DNA of 64,000 nt from contig CM057138.1 of NCBI GenBank assembly GCA_029964075.1, positions 13,820,932-13,884,931 on the forward strand. The letters are read 5' to 3'. The translations under genes were made by a program, and so were the position numbers. Below the pieces are notes generated by a model, which saw only the letters and a list, made by a program, of their open reading frames with translations, was not told where the DNA came from and did no database searches. Source of the DNA: Patiria pectinifera (taxonomy: Eukaryota; Echinodermata; Asteroidea; Valvatida; Asterinidae). This document shows, piece by piece, positions 10,815 to 22,320 of this stretch (positions are counted from its first letter, which is position 1; each line of letters begins with the position of its first letter).

Positions 10815-12656
10815 GTGTTACTATTATTCATTGCCGCTTTGATTGATGCCGACATGATTTTGCGGACATGATAATCTACAGGGGCAGGGGAGGCTGTGAA
10901 AATGTTGTCTTACTTTTACCAAACAAATGTTTATTGGCAATTTGTTTATTATACTTTTTTTACGTCATTCAAATAGCAGACAAGGCATTATGCAACTGGT
11001 AGCCAAGATCTGAATCAAGTTGCATTGGCGAGTGGGCGGGGTCTTAACTGCTTTACTTTTCATCGACGGGTCTAAAAGTTATAAACAGTGTACGTTATTT
11101 TATGAACATTTTCTAGATTCAGGAAGATTTCCATTTTCATTCTTGATAATCAAGAAATAAAGGTAAATAACTGGAAATACACTTTTTAAGGATTTTTTTT
11201 TACATTTTTTTGTAGCGCTGTTTCACACAGATTATACAATTACCCAATATGTTATTACCAGATATAAAAAGACCCCTAGTGGACCTACTCGGAGCCAAAA
11301 GGAAATTATTCTGATTGGCCTTTCAAAGGCCACTCATCCCACTCGATGTTTTGACACAGAGCAAATGCAGTGTGAGTAAAACAAAAAGGAAACCCGAATG
11401 GCGCCCCCATTTTTATAAAGAAAGTCTGCGTGTAGCATGTACAACGTCCTACGCATGGCGTACTATAGTTACGCACTGTTTCGTGACATCGGCCGCTGGA
11501 AATATTTATGCCCACGCGCAGCCTATTAAGCTGTCGGTGACTTCAGACCATTGTTTGCCAACACTCTTTACTTCCTCATGAACGCTTCCATGGGCAATGA
11601 GTGTCTTTCTCAGTTAACAAATGAAAACAACCCATTCTTCAAGTGACACACCTGCTGTGTAGAACAGAACAGTTAGCTTAAAGTCGACACCACGTGACCA
11701 CAACATTCACATTTGTCGACAAGTGTGGAATGAATTGAAGTCCACATCTTCAACTCACGTATTTTTCTGTCAAAGTGTTTCTTTTTATTCAAAATAAATC
11801 TTTGGACGACCAAAAAGTCATTGTAAAAGTTGGAACACTTTGGACGACGCCAATGATGTATCCTATTCTTTTTTTTACGTCATCTTTAATGAGGGTGAAC
11901 TCCGATCAGTGCAAGGCACTTCTTTCCATGGAGGCCCTTTTAGTTAATGAGAACTATGAGACTCAATATGTACCACCTTTATAAGGATTTACAGGGTGCT
12001 GCGGCGCATATTACAGCCACTGCCAGAAACAACGGGGCAAAACCCTTCTCTTAGCGATAAGTGTAACTTGGTTCTTTTACGTTCATTGCACAACACAAGG
12101 GACCTACGTCTTTGCATCCCATCCGAAGGACGAATAAATAATGGTCAAGTTCCTTGCTGAATAGCACAAGCACCATGTTCCCACGGTTGGGATTCGAACC
12201 CGTGTGCCACAGCACACGAGTCGAACACCGTAACCATTGGACCACGGCACCCCATCCCATGCAATAGGTCCGATTCGATAAAAAAAAACTCGGCAGCCTT
12301 TGCTACTTAACTGATAACTTCCTCATACCTTGCGTATTGAGGCTCTGTATATGATAAACAAGAATCCAATATGGGTCATTCGTTTCGAATTAATATGCAT
12401 TTGAAGTGTATTGAAACAGTTCTTTTGCAGAAGAACCCGGACTTGTACTCTTGAACTTTGTTAATGATTGGATCTACCAATTAAGACTAATAATAACAAT
12501 TGTATTTGCGTATTAAAGAATCTGCACCAGCAACGGTTATCTGGAAAGTTGCAAATCGTATGGAAGAGTAGATCAATCAGATCGAAACAGATTGCCAAAA
12601 ACTGGAATTTTCATCAAATCTGAGTGGTTCTAGTCCTTGTTCAGTCTTCATTTCTC
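10815..12656 (+). repeat. L unit, block B1/B, copy with SINE
   Basis: The block resumes the L unit after the CAACCTCG insertion with TTGCCGCTTTGATTGATGCC and runs through the common B landmarks (GCACTGTTTCGTGACATCGG, GACACCACGTGACCAC). It corresponds to 28,440-30,250 and 62,370-64,000. Like these two, and unlike the copies at 4.4, 23.2, 51.5, 54.7 and 57.6 kb, it holds a SINE between CCTATT and AATAGGT. Its only frames longer than 60 codons are not conserved between copies. Confidence 0.75.
11868..12262 (-). mobile_element. tRNA-derived SINE, copy 1
   Basis: On the minus strand the element starts GGGGTGCCGTGGTCCAATGG (A-box region), has a B-box GGTTCGAATCCC about 45 bp further on, then a 300-bp body, and ends in an A-run (T-run at 11,868-11,876 on plus). 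The body contains CAGTGGCTGTAATATGCGCC. Copies lie at 29,481-29,872 and 63,331-63,725 at the same point of their L units. L copies lacking it give the empty site. The insertion therefore happened once, before part of the L amplification. Confidence 0.82.
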
Positions 12657-13133
12657 CAACCTCGTGCCCCGTGGGTACGATCTTGCAGCGCCATGTTGTT
12701 TCCCATCATGCCTTGCGCGATCGTTACCCCTGAAAGTGTGTAATTTAAATATACCGAAATAAGGGCTGCAGTTTATCCCTTCTACGTGCCGACGCCATCT
12801 TTAAAATTTTAAATTTTTTTTTAAATGTTTTAACTAGCAAAGATCTGTATTAAATGTACGTACCCCTTTCGTGCATTTATAACCCCAGATACGCAGCTGA
12901 CATAATCTATTTCGTACAGGCATCGCGACTTTTGAATCATAATTTTTTTTCGTACGTGACGTTTACGTGCAAAGCTAAGCACGCGACCGCGAGCGCATTA
13001 TGGGCGCGCCCGGCGTGCAATCTTCGAAATGCCCGCGCAGTACGCTGTGACTAGCCATTCAGCGTAATTTAGGTCATCGTCACAGCCAGGGGTTAGTGTA
13101 AGGAACGAGCACGCGCCCCTGGAGTCGAGGCTG
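12657..13133. mobile_element. CAACCTCG-ended element with perfect 9-bp TSD
   Basis: The termini are CAACCTCGTGCCCC and GGAGTCGAGGCTG. They are bracketed by perfect TCATTTCTC direct repeats at 12648-12656 and 13134-13142. The undisturbed L sequence near 30,262 reads TTCATTTCTCTTTC with one copy. The interior differs from the other CAACCTCG copies (CG-rich stretches such as GGGCGCGCCCGG near 13,005), so it is a related but distinct subfamily. A 9-bp duplication suggests mobilisation by a MULE-type transposase. Confidence 0.85.
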
Positions 13134-13225
13134 TCATTTCTCTTTCATATTTTCTGCAAACCAGTTTCCCTCCTTTCGATAGACGGTTTTTTTTTTACCC
13201 TCACCAGACTGCGTGACAGTCATTC

Positions 13226-13727
13226 CTACCTCGTTCCCAGTGCGTACTTTATTTCCAACCTAGTTTCCAATAGTAAACCCTGGGTAGAAAACTTTCTTCC
13301 TGCATCCTGATTCGATACGGCAATTGGCTAGTAATAGATTTTTGTCGTGTACTTGGTGTTGTTATTCACAATTTGCAGTACGTGTTTTCGCGATTATTCG
13401 TCCACGCCTTCTCGAAAATACTCATTTCCTTCCCAATTTGTTCATATTAATATGAAATGTGAAACTACATGTTGTCGCGGTAAGATCGTAGCAATTTAAT
13501 TAAATAAATCGTGTTTTTCGTAACTCCACCATGCTCGCGCTGCGACGAATTGACTCTTCTTTTACCCCAGACACTGGATATAAAAACAAGCAGGCACAAG
13601 CAGGCACCAGAATATTCCTCATTCGCATACGTGTTCAAAAATCATGCACATGCAAATGATCCAGTACCAGGATGAGAGAGCAGGTAGTGATGGGCGCGTA
13701 CAGCTCGACACCCTGGGGTCGAGGTTG
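13226..13727. mobile_element. CAACCTCG-family element, copy 2 (about 500 bp, compact)
   Basis: The left end is CTACCTCGTTCCCAGTGC and the right end CTGGGGTCGAGGTTG. The flanks CAGTCATTC (13217-13225) and CGTTCATTC (13728-13736) match at seven of nine positions. This copy is uninterrupted and gives the family's approximate consensus length of about 500 bp. Its right flank abuts the long-TIR element starting at 13,729. Confidence 0.75.
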
Positions 13728-13728
13728 C

Positions 13729-15611
13729 GTTCATTCGTTTTGAACGTACGCAGGACGGGCATTTATGTCTCAGCCAATGAAAAGCTTTGCTTGCCACGCT
13801 CCACCCACAGTTACCGCCCACCATGACCGTCTACTGCCTTACTTTTATTATTTAAATTGTTCGCTGCTTGCATTAATCATGATAGCAATGCAAGAGGATT
13901 CCAACTCGTTAAGCGGTGCAAATATCAACATAAAAAAGAACATTGTAAGTGGCGGGATTGGGACCAGTAAAGTGGAGTTGTATAGTGTTGTACCTATAGG
14001 CGACATATGACGTGATGAAGAAATGCACTGGAAATGTTGTACATGTACGTGTATACATGTATAGGACACTGTAGTGCACAACTCAAACTCATGTTGAAAT
14101 CTTTCGACAAAGTTTGTCAACCATTTTCCTATCAGTGAAAGTAAACACAAACAAATCTCTGTTTCTTTGAAGCTCTATCGTATAATCTCCGATAAATAAA
14201 AACTGAAATTTACAAAATAAAAGACTTGTTATCAATTATCACATGTATTATAAATAAATAATTATAAACCAAAATTGGAAGGACTTGCCGAAACTTGGGT
14301 CAGCTAAGTTTGTTGATTAGTAGTTTCAGGTCAATGTACTCTTTAAACAGTTTGCAGCAGTTTTATTCGTTTTTAGTTATGAAAAGAATGATAAAAATAC
14401 GGTTCATACAAACATTTCTTTATATCGGGGATTCAGTAAAGGTTAATGTTAAACGTAATGAGCCAAACAAATTCTCAGCGTCGTTAAACATGGGTGACTT
14501 ACTCTATAAACTTATGATTTACTCCATAAACCTCTTCTTTGTTTATAAACTTATGGCGATATGCATTTAAAACAAGTGCCCTCTCCTCATCAATGATATT
14601 CACACGGGCACATTTGTCGAACGTTCCCCATTTCGTGCCTAACTTTTGTCTTGCGAGTGACACTACCCGACGGTGGCCTTTAGCTTTTTTTAGGCATACA
14701 ATGTATATGTCTTGTTAATCTGAATACTGAATGTACCCTGCGTAAGCATTTATAATCCTACGTACCGTTTCTATTGTTCTTCTAAGAAGCGCTCGTACCC
14801 TGCATTAGCCTTATTATTTCCTTGCGTTCCGAGTGTATTGTTAATCTGAATACTGACTGTACCCTACGTAAGCCTTTATAATATTGTCTATAGCGCTCGT
14901 ACCCTGCCTTAGCCTTTTTATTTCCTTACGTTCCAAGTGAATTGTTAATCTGAATACTGACTGTATGCTGTACCCTAAGTAAGCCTTCAAAATAGTTTCT
15001 ATTGCAGTGCAATCTTGGCAAAGGTGCAGGCAAACAAAATATGCCCGTGCAGAGAAAACCCATTAACAGAGTGTTGAAATAATTCCAAAGAAAAAACAGC
15101 TCTTCGTCGAGAAAAAAAAATCAACCGGGGGTACACTTATCAATAACATAAATTAATAACACACAGAAAGGAACATGGTTGTGGCCACGGGATCCATGAC
15201 TAATACAGGCAGAATGTACAGTAGGCTTAAATGCTGAGAGAACTCCCTGCAGTTTGAATTCATGTTTGTAATTCTGTTTGCTTTACCGACTAGATTTTGT
15301 TCAAAACACATCATGTACAATGTAGATGTACTTTCAAAATTGCTTCGATAGAGAGATTCAGCAGGTATTGTGCCAGACAGCTTTAATTGTAAGAGATCCT
15401 CTTTTGCTATTTGGATTTTCGTACCGCTGAACGAGTTGGAATCATCTTGCATTGTTATCATGATTAATGCAAGCAGCGAACAATTTAAAGAATAAAAGTA
15501 AGGCAGTGGACGGTCACGGTGGGCGGTAACTGTGGGTGGAGCGTGGCAAGCAAAGCTTTTCATTGGCTGAGACGTAAATGCCCGTCCCGCGTACGTTCAG
15601 AACGAATGAAC
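13729..15611. mobile_element. 1.9-kb element with about 185-bp terminal inverted repeats
   Basis: The left arm (13,729 to about 13,918) starts GTTCATTCGTTTTGAACG. The right arm (about 15,425-15,611) is its reverse complement with scattered changes. Both arms contain a reading frame with MKSFACHAPPTVTAH.D (plus strand from 13,777; minus strand from 15,563), which in the right arm runs on for 136 codons into the unique interior. A target-site duplication is not clear because another element abuts the left end. No transposase is recognised. The interior holds a minisatellite at 14,712-15,000. Confidence 0.7.
14712..15000 (+). repeat. Minisatellite, three copies of a 105-125-bp unit
   Basis: The phrase TTGTTAATCTGAATACTGA followed by (C/A)TGTACCCT..GTAAGC recurs at about 14,713, 14,839 and 14,944. 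Each is followed by GCGCTCGTACCCTGC or a decayed version. The third unit is shortened and has a small duplication (CTGTATGCTGTACC). Confidence 0.65.
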
Positions 15612-16500
15612 ACTAACACCCCGGGGCCCGTTGTGATGTTTATAGTGGGTTACTGGAAACAGGCTGCGTGCTTTCAATTTGTACGACCTAGCCGGAGCAC
15701 AAAAGGTAAATATTACGCCCAAGGGACTTTAGCTCACCCCCGATAGTAGAACCCTGCCTTTGAGATTGAGATTTGCCCTCACGCAAATCATGATTGCAAA
15801 ATATATATATAGGCTGTAGTTCGTTATGCCAACTGCGCATGTGCATAACAATTATATGTAATGGATGCTTCACTTTGTAATGGAAAGAATAATTTCTTTC
15901 GGTGACAGATGGAACGTTCCATTCCACGAATGGAACAGTCCATCTTTCACCTGAAGAATTTACATTTATTAATGCACTCAGACAATTTGGCATAGTCTAA
16001 CTTTTTTTTGAATTGTATGTACTTCTCACGCAACTACTTTTGCTTCAAACCATAAGTTCCTTTGGGGGGGGGCGGTAGTTATGGTCATGGAGTTTGGCAA
16101 AGCGGTTAGCATCGTATCGTTGCGCTGCCTTTGTTCCTCCAGACCGTCTAAAAATCCAGATGTACGATAGACCTGTCCCTATACCAATCCCAGGAAACAT
16201 TCGACACGGGCTGTATGCCGCGCAGCTACCGTTGTGGTTGTTCTATAAAAGTCTGGAGAGGCATTGTTGTTAATGTAAGGATCCCACTTCTAGGCAGTGT
16301 TGCCACTGTGTGTGTGGTGGGTCCATCCTACACTTAAGTTGGGATCATGCACACGAACAAAACCCAAATTATATTAAAGATAGAAACCAGGACTTAAGTA
16401 GGATCTTACATGAATCACTAAGATTTAATTAGATTTTTAAAGATTGAGTTGCAATTTCAAAAAAATACAAGATTAAATAACGCTAAAAATACGAATGTAG
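15612..16500 (+). repeat. L unit, end of block B, diverged
   Basis: Sequence resumes ACCCCGGGGCCCGTTGTGATG, as at 30,380, and continues through CGGTGACAGATGGAACG, GGTCATGGAGTTTGG and GTCCATCCTACACTTAAG. It is the counterpart of 5,000-5,770 but much more diverged; the exon F frame is broken. The hairpin GGAACGTTCCATT..AATGGAAC is retained near 15,911-15,938. After about 16,440 nothing recognisable is seen up to 16,527. Confidence 0.65.
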
Positions 16501-16527
16501 AATTCCCCAGTTACCAAGGTAGCAAGC

Positions 16528-16795
16528 CCATATGGGTCCCATCTGGGACTAGATACGGGTCCCAAATGGGCGTACCCTCATCTTATCCTGATCTAACATA
16601 ATGGGTAAAAACTGACTGGGCTGGTCCATGTGGGCCCCACATGGATCTTGGTATCATAATCATTTGGGGCCCATATATGGACCCATATGGCTTAGATCTT
16701 GGGCCCATGGGAAAAATTCAGGGTATCATAATTATGGGGTAGCTTGTATGGGTCCCATTCGGGCCAAGATATGGGCCCATTATGAGCGGACCATA
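16528..16795. repeat. Degenerate TATGGGCCCATA-type repeat cluster
   Basis: Self-complementary words such as CATATGGGTCCCAT, GTGGGCCCCACATGG, GGGGCCCATATATGG and ATATGGGCCCATTATG recur about every 30-60 bp. The longer phrase GGTATCATAAT occurs twice (16,650 and 16,723). No unit length is constant. The 92-codon frame starting at 16,628 is a translation of these motifs. Confidence 0.55.
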
Positions 16796-16891
16796 CATTT
16801 ACTAATTTCCCTAAGGTATATCATCTACATAACTGTCACCCATTATAAAAATAGAGAGACTGGTGATAAAGATTCACTATCGTGCAAAAGT

Positions 16892-17894
16892 CAGGGGCGT
16901 CGCTAGACCATTTTGAATGGGGGGGGGGGGTTGCGGGTGGGGGTGCCATCGTGAAATCTGCCGACGGACCGTCACGCAAAATAACTGTAATTGATCATTT
17001 CCGCCCAACTGATATCCCTTTAACTCTATTTCTAATTCCTCCACGATTATTACGAATGGTTATTATAATTACATTTGAAAGGTTACAATTTTCAGTGGGA
17101 TAACTTAAACTTCAAAAGTAAATTATCAACATTTTGCCCGATCATATTGAAAAGCTTGGGACTTTTTTCGTCACTGAACTGTAGGTGACGTGTGCGCCTA
17201 CTATGCTTAGGCCCGTTCCCTGATCCCTGATCACTGACTGGGGTGGCGTAAGGGTGGGGTAATTAAATCCTGAGGTATAACTGTTTTTATAAGCGAGCAA
17301 GAAGCGCAAAGCCCGGAAGGCGTTTGGTCTTAAGGGCCCTGGTAAATGTTTGGATTAGGTAGACGTTCTGTTGTGCAATCTGAGTCTTTTCCTGGCCACT
17401 TTCCCCTGATTTTTTTTTAATGAATTGTGTTAGTGTTTAGGATGATGATGGAGGGTCATCAAAATTGATATATTACATCACAAACATCCGATAAACTGTA
17501 GTTTGACTCTCTTTCGAGATTTGCCCTCTTTAGCTTGAAGCATGATTTTGAGTCGCCACTAAGAATCACCTTAATTCGTAACTGCCTGCAAGTGTGAACG
17601 TGCCTGTGTTTTGCACAGCTGTAGCTGTCAACCGCCGTCCGACCTCGCGCGGCAGCTAGTGCCGACATGACAGAATGTACAATATTTTGCCATGGGTTCT
17701 AGAACCGGATTTTAGCTTCGCAGAGCAGCGATGTTTATTATTTACATTCTCCATGTTTCTTCTTCTCTCTTCCTTTCCCCTTCCTTTTCCATTCCTTTTC
17801 CATTCTTCATTTTCATATTGCCGACTGCACCATGATTTTCCGATAAAACTGACTAATGGGGGTGTGACACCCTCCTTGTAGCGACGCCGGGGTG
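16892..17894. mobile_element. Degraded hAT-like element (CAGGGGCGTCGCTA terminus)
   Basis: The left end reads CAGGGGCGTCGCTAGACC followed by a G-run, a common hAT-type terminus. The right end contains TTGTAGCGACGCC, the reverse complement of GGCGTCGCTA plus a few bases, but its last bases (GGGGTG) are altered and no 8-bp duplication can be confirmed. No transposase is found within. The frames at 16,882-17,103 and 17,675-17,881 are low-complexity. Confidence 0.5.
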
Positions 17895-18072
17895 TTCAGG
17901 CCCGTTTTTTGTTCTTGCAAAATAATAGTTATGGAATGCAAACAAACCTCTAGGCCTATCATTGTTCCGTGGGTCTTCTGTAGTTGCGCAACCATTACGA
18001 ACAACCGAATCCATAACTCTAACATTACTGTTTCCTACCTGTCCATTGACGAATATTTGTGTCAGCTTCTTT

Positions 18073-18165
18073 AACTCGTGACTCGGACTCGGACTTGACG
18101 CAAATGACTTCGGACTTAGACTCAGACTTGGACTCGATACTCGAATACAAGTCCGAGGCTTGATT
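18073..18165. repeat. ACTCGG/ACTTGG hexamer-like repeat
   Basis: The words GACTCGGACTCGGACTTG, GACTTCGGACTTAGACTC and GGACTCGATACTCG follow one another, ending with CAAGTCCGAGGCTTG. Such arrays occur as subterminal repeats of DNA transposons in many animals, but no element boundary is visible here. Confidence 0.5.
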
Positions 18166-18339
18166 TACATTTTTTTTCGGCATTCGATAAAGGCGTACAT
18201 GTATTATAAGTGCGTTTTATGGGTTTGGCATCCTGGGGGCGATAAGCAAACTAAGGTGTTCACAACATGACAGGACATGATAAGTTATGTTCCGTGGGCA
18301 TAAATTACACATAGACCGACAACTAGTAACACAAAAGAA

Positions 18340-18900
18340 TGTTCTAACAAAATTATTAATAATATATTATTCTTCGCCCGTTGTGCGTCCTTTACAAATA
18401 TTATAATAAAGGGCGTGTTTTATGCTGTATATTTCTGTGTTCCTTTTTATGTACTGTCCAACGGCTATTTGTAGACTATTGCTGGATTCACAGATTTCAA
18501 CACATGTTTATATAAGTTTATGAATGTTTTCGCGTAGCTTTGACGAAATGTAAGGACCACTGACAATGAACAAAAGTAATACTTTTACAGAGTTCCACCG
18601 ATAAACACAATGCGAAAAACTCGTTGTGCAATAGACAGTCCCGTGTAAGAAGAATAATTATTCTAGCCACGGTACTCTTCCTTTATACCTTCAGATACTT
18701 GGCGCTCGGTATGTTTTTTGTTATGCAGACAAAAACGCTTTGATCTTATCAATCTTTAAACAACAGGCCAACTGGCAGGAGATCATCAATTGAAATAATT
18801 AGCGCGCGTCATGAATGGTGAGAGCGCAAACACTAAGCGGATATCTGTAGGAACACCCAGCATTAAAATTGAACCTGACACCTCAAGAATGCAGTGGTGA
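18340..18900 (+). repeat. Diverged L fragment (blocks B end and C)
   Basis: AAAATTATTAATAATATATT and TTACAAATATTATAATAAA match the end of block B. At 18,655-18,715 the signal-peptide exon is recognisable (ATTCTAGCCACGGTACTCTT), with CTCG|GTATGT as a better donor than in the other copies. The start codon context is lost. It appears to be an older member of the L family. Confidence 0.5.
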
Positions 18901-19600
18901 TCGCTCACAGAGCATGCAGCTTGATACAAGTACGGCCAGCCAGGCGTACCAGTTCACCCCGATGCGTTTGTTCAAAAATAATCGTACTTCATAGGTTGAG
19001 AATTCAAGGTTTGAGATCATTGCAATTTCGCACGTTTAACACAGGTATGTTTGTGTCAAATCGTGGTCAGATTCAAAATGGCAAATAATTAAAAGTACTT
19101 GAAATGTTTGAAAATTGTCAATATCAACCTTCAAAATGGCAATTAAAAGTTTGCGGTCGGCAATTTGGCCGAAACATTTTCCAGGTCGGTCGGGTTACCG
19201 TAAACACACCATTTTTTTGTTTGGCCTTATCAACCCCGTCCTCCGTCAGATATCGGAAAGTAAAGCCTACTTCCTGTAGACAGACTCCATCTCCGCTTTA
19301 TTGCAGTCAACAATCAATTAATCTACAGAATCCCGCAAATAGGCGACTCTTTTTCTTTTTTTTTCAAGTCGCGTCTGAGATAGGGCGACACGCTTTATCG
19401 GGGCGACAATTTGGTGTCAGCCTATTGTTAAAACGACCCTTAGGACAATACATTTTAATGTTGCAAACCATCTAGGTCGATTGCGACGTGGACCAATTAG
19501 TAAAAAATACCGAATTTCGTGGAGAAAGACTAAGGTAAACTTTGGTTAGGCGACAGTTTAGGTTTGTGCAAAAGTCCATGGGAAAATCGCCCTTTTATAG
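18901..19600. other. No recognisable feature
   Basis: A 123-codon plus-strand frame (19,104-19,475) contains a run of phenylalanines from a T-tract and shows no domain, no plausible splice context and no second copy in the window. I see no repeats or RNA genes here. Confidence 0.4.
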
Positions 19601-19603
19601 ATT

Positions 19604-19715
19604 TAGTAGAAATTATTATTATCATTATTATTATTATTTTTATTAGTGGTAGCTGCAGCAGTAGCAGCAACATCAGCAGTAGTAGTAGTAGTGGACAACT
19701 ACTACTACTCTTAAA
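19604..19715. repeat. ATT and AGT trinucleotide microsatellites with a short palindrome
   Basis: Runs of ATT give way to AGC/AGT triplets and then GTAGTAGTAGTAGTGG..ACTACTACTACTC, which can pair with itself. The serine/leucine-rich frame on the minus strand (19,530-19,751) is a translation of this. Confidence 0.8.
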
Positions 19716-19923
19716 ACAAATCTGCGGCTCTCTGCATTCGTAACACGGCATGTTCTTCTCCTAATTAACCAATGTAACAGTATTTTATTATGCTGTGATT
19801 CCCATACAGATTGCATCCATGCTAAAAAAAAGATAAACCAAGTTAAAAAATGTGAAAGACCCCACACGAACACTTGAAAGCATTCAAAGTTACCTTTTAT
19901 TTTTAACAAATAGTATCACTCAC

Positions 19924-19980
19924 CAGCTACAGTAGTGGATGGTTCTGTCGTGTTGGTTGATTCTGTCGTGTTGGTTGGTT
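19924..19980 (-). CDS. Thr/Asn/Glu-rich exon of a secreted mucin-like protein
   Basis: Read on the minus strand, the 57-nt exon starts after ATCACCACCCGACAG and ends at GCTG|GTGAGT. Both ends are phase 1, so its 19 codons can be skipped or duplicated without shifting the frame. It encodes PTNTTESTNTTEPSTTVA, three near-identical repeats of T-N-T-T-E-(S/P) with N-x-T sites for N-glycosylation and many O-glycosylation candidates. The phase and strand match the HYR and mucin exons at 32-42 kb, but the intervening distance (about 12 kb, filled with L repeats) means membership in the same gene is inference. Confidence 0.5.
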
Positions 19981-20049
19981 CTGTCGGGTGGTGATAAAAA
20001 AAGAAATATTAAATTATTTTCCTTGTCAAGAGGACAAACAAGAATTATG

Positions 20050-21340
20050 ATTTAAAATGTACAGTTCTATAGAATAGTGGTGCGGCATAGCCCCAATATG
20101 CCAAGGATTGTGCAATTTGTGATAAAAGCATGAAACTCCGCATGTTGGTTCTTAATGCCATGAAAACAATTTCAGATATAGAAGCATTTAATATTTGACC
20201 TTGAGTGAGCTTTGAGAGGTCGATACATACTCTCTTCATAACATTTGTTCTTCATAACCGCACTTTCCTTTGACCCAAGTCTTTGTCATAGGTCTTTATA
20301 CAATGAACATAATAGTCAGATTTATATCTGACCTCTGGTGACCTTTAAAAGGTCAATTACCTTTGTAATCCTGTTTATAGCTTTTTTTAGTGTTTATTCT
20401 TTAAATCCCATTTTTTTCACGATTTATGTCTAAATGACAAGTATTCATGCTATAAAGGGAATTTCCATATATTAGCCATTTCATATTCAACCTCTGGTGA
20501 CCTTACAGGAGGTTATGAAATTTGTAAAACCATATCCTCCCTGTTGATATTATGTATGCTCTGACCTGAAGACGGTCAGAGCATACTGACCGGAACGTCG
20601 AGTTTATACCTCTGGTTCTCTTCAGAACCATTCTCTTAGTTGAGAAATTATTCGCACATGGTGTTTCCGCAAACCCTTCATTATTTGCATGTCTTAGTTG
20701 CCGTTATTTATCCTATTATTCGCCAGAAGGCCATGTTTTTCGTTACCTAAGCCTCAAAGAACGGTATTGCACCTATAAGTTATGGTCATGTTATGAATTC
20801 CGACCCCAAAACAATTTTGAGGTGTCCTTCTCACCTCGCTTCTCCTCGTTTTATTGGCAGAGGAAATTAGATGAGATTGAAATAGAAATCTGCGGGTCTG
20901 TTTTGTAATGGAAAATTGACATATTTCAAGCAATATTCACTCTTGTGTACTTATTACACCCTGTTGTATCCAGATGGACTTGGTTAACCACGTTTTTAAC
21001 AGCAAGCCCGCTGGTTACTGTAATATAGAGTGCTGCTTGTCCAATGTGACAATTATATTCTGTTGCGCCTGGGACTGCCCTTATATAAAGGAAAATTGAG
21101 ATCAGAGGTCATGCAAAAGGAACTTGGGGTCTGACTTCATGATATGCATTAAAATTATAAAATACACGCCTTTTGCAATATTATAAGACGTCGGTCATGA
21201 GAAAAGGGGTATTTTGAAGATTACACAGGATAAAAAACGGAAATCAGAGTAAAACAAAGTTCTTTGACCTCGCAAGGATCATCAGAGGTCGAATATGAAA
21301 TGTCTGCATTGATGAACATTCATATCTTGGCAAGAATACC
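20050..21340. repeat. Foldback repeat family, copy 2
   Basis: The left arm (CATGTTGGTTCTTAATGCCATG, then GACCTTGAGTGAGC, GACCTCTGGTGACC) is mirrored at the right end by GATCATCAGAGGTCGAATATG and CATATCTTGGCAAG. The family word GACCTCTGGTGACC is present at about 20,330 and 20,490 in one orientation, and its complement near 21,280. The core contains GCCGTTATTTATCC, also found in copy 3. It is non-coding as far as can be seen. Confidence 0.65.
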
Positions 21341-21599
21341 CACAATTTAGATATGGGTGATAAATATCAATCCTAGTCGGCACATGTTCAAAATCCGTTT
21401 TAAGTAACTAACACGCCTACACTAGCGTACAGGGTGAAGTTCTGAGGGGCGCTATTAATTGAAAATTTACTGTTGGAGAATCGACAGCTTTAAAGAACAA
21501 TTTCTGTGGATCCCGCGATGTTCGTTATAGCGGCGTTCCACATTTCTGTATTTCAGAAAAGTTACGAATTTGCTGAAAATACAGAAAAGAATAAGAACA

Positions 21600-22320
21600 C
21601 AAGCTCGATCGGATTTCGGAAGCTGCGGGCCTACAAATTCGTGTTCATGCATGAGTCACGTGTTTGTGCAATGTAATTTCTCTGGAAGGAGTCAACCTCG
21701 TCCCCAGTGCTTACTTTATTTCCAACCTCGTTTCCAATAGCAAGCCCTGAATCAGAAACTTTCTTCCTGTATCCTGATTCGATACCGAAATGTGCTTGTA
21801 ATGGATTGATATTGTGTAGTTGGTGTTGTTATTTTCAACGTGCATTACGTGTTTTCAAGTTAATGGTAATTTACGTACACGCCTTCTCAGACACCGCATA
21901 CAAAAACAACCGCTAATGTAACGCACAGGCAGGTACCAGACTATTTCTCATTTGCATACGTGTTCAAAAATCTTGTAGGCCTAGGGGCCTACATGCAAAT
22001 GATCCTATACCACGGTGAGAGAGCAGGTAGTGATGCGCGTACTGCTCGACACCATGGGGACGAGGTTTGGAAAGAGTAGTGTTTTGAAATGGACAATCAG
22101 GTTTTCGACCCTAGTGACCCCATGATGACCTTTGACCCCAGGTTTGTCATGTGACATGTTGGTATCGTGCTACTGATACTTTTGACAAAGTTTGGTTGAA
22201 ATCGGTCAAAAAATGTGGGAGCAGCAGACCATGTCAACGTTTGTTACTAACTAACTAACTAACAGAGAAATATGACGATTCGTTGAGCTGCAACCTGCAG
22301 CTAAAAAGAAAAGGACAGCC
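21600..22320 (+). repeat. Dispersed repeat, interrupted by a CAACCTCG element
   Basis: The pieces 21,600-21,692 and 22,069-22,320 together match 36,585-36,940, which is uninterrupted. Shared phrases are TTCATGCATGAG(T/C)CACGTG, TGACCTTTGACCCC and GTCATGTGACATGT. The 3' part carries an AACT tetranucleotide run near 22,244-22,263 and ends with TTGAGCTGCAACCTGCAGC. Confidence 0.65.
21693..22068. mobile_element. CAACCTCG-family element, copy 3 (internally deleted)
   Basis: It begins CAACCTCGTCCCCAGTGC and ends ATGGGGACGAGGTTT. The flanks GGAAGGAGT (21684-21692) and GGAAAGAGT (22069-22077) match at eight of nine positions. The related repeat at 36,585-36,940 provides the empty site GGAAGGAGTAGCG. 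It is shorter than copy 2 because an AT-rich middle section is missing. Confidence 0.82.

Noticed and set aside
12051..12260. Minus-strand 69-codon frame starting MGWGAVVQWLRCS
   Set aside because: It is a translation of the SINE's tRNA-derived head (A- and B-box), repeated at 63,514-63,723.
16892..17894. A complete hAT element
   Set aside because: The right terminus is altered and no matching 8-bp duplication was found, so it is only reported as degraded.
19104..19475. 123-codon plus-strand frame as a gene
   Set aside because: It has low-complexity phenylalanine runs, no domain, no splice context and no second copy to test conservation.
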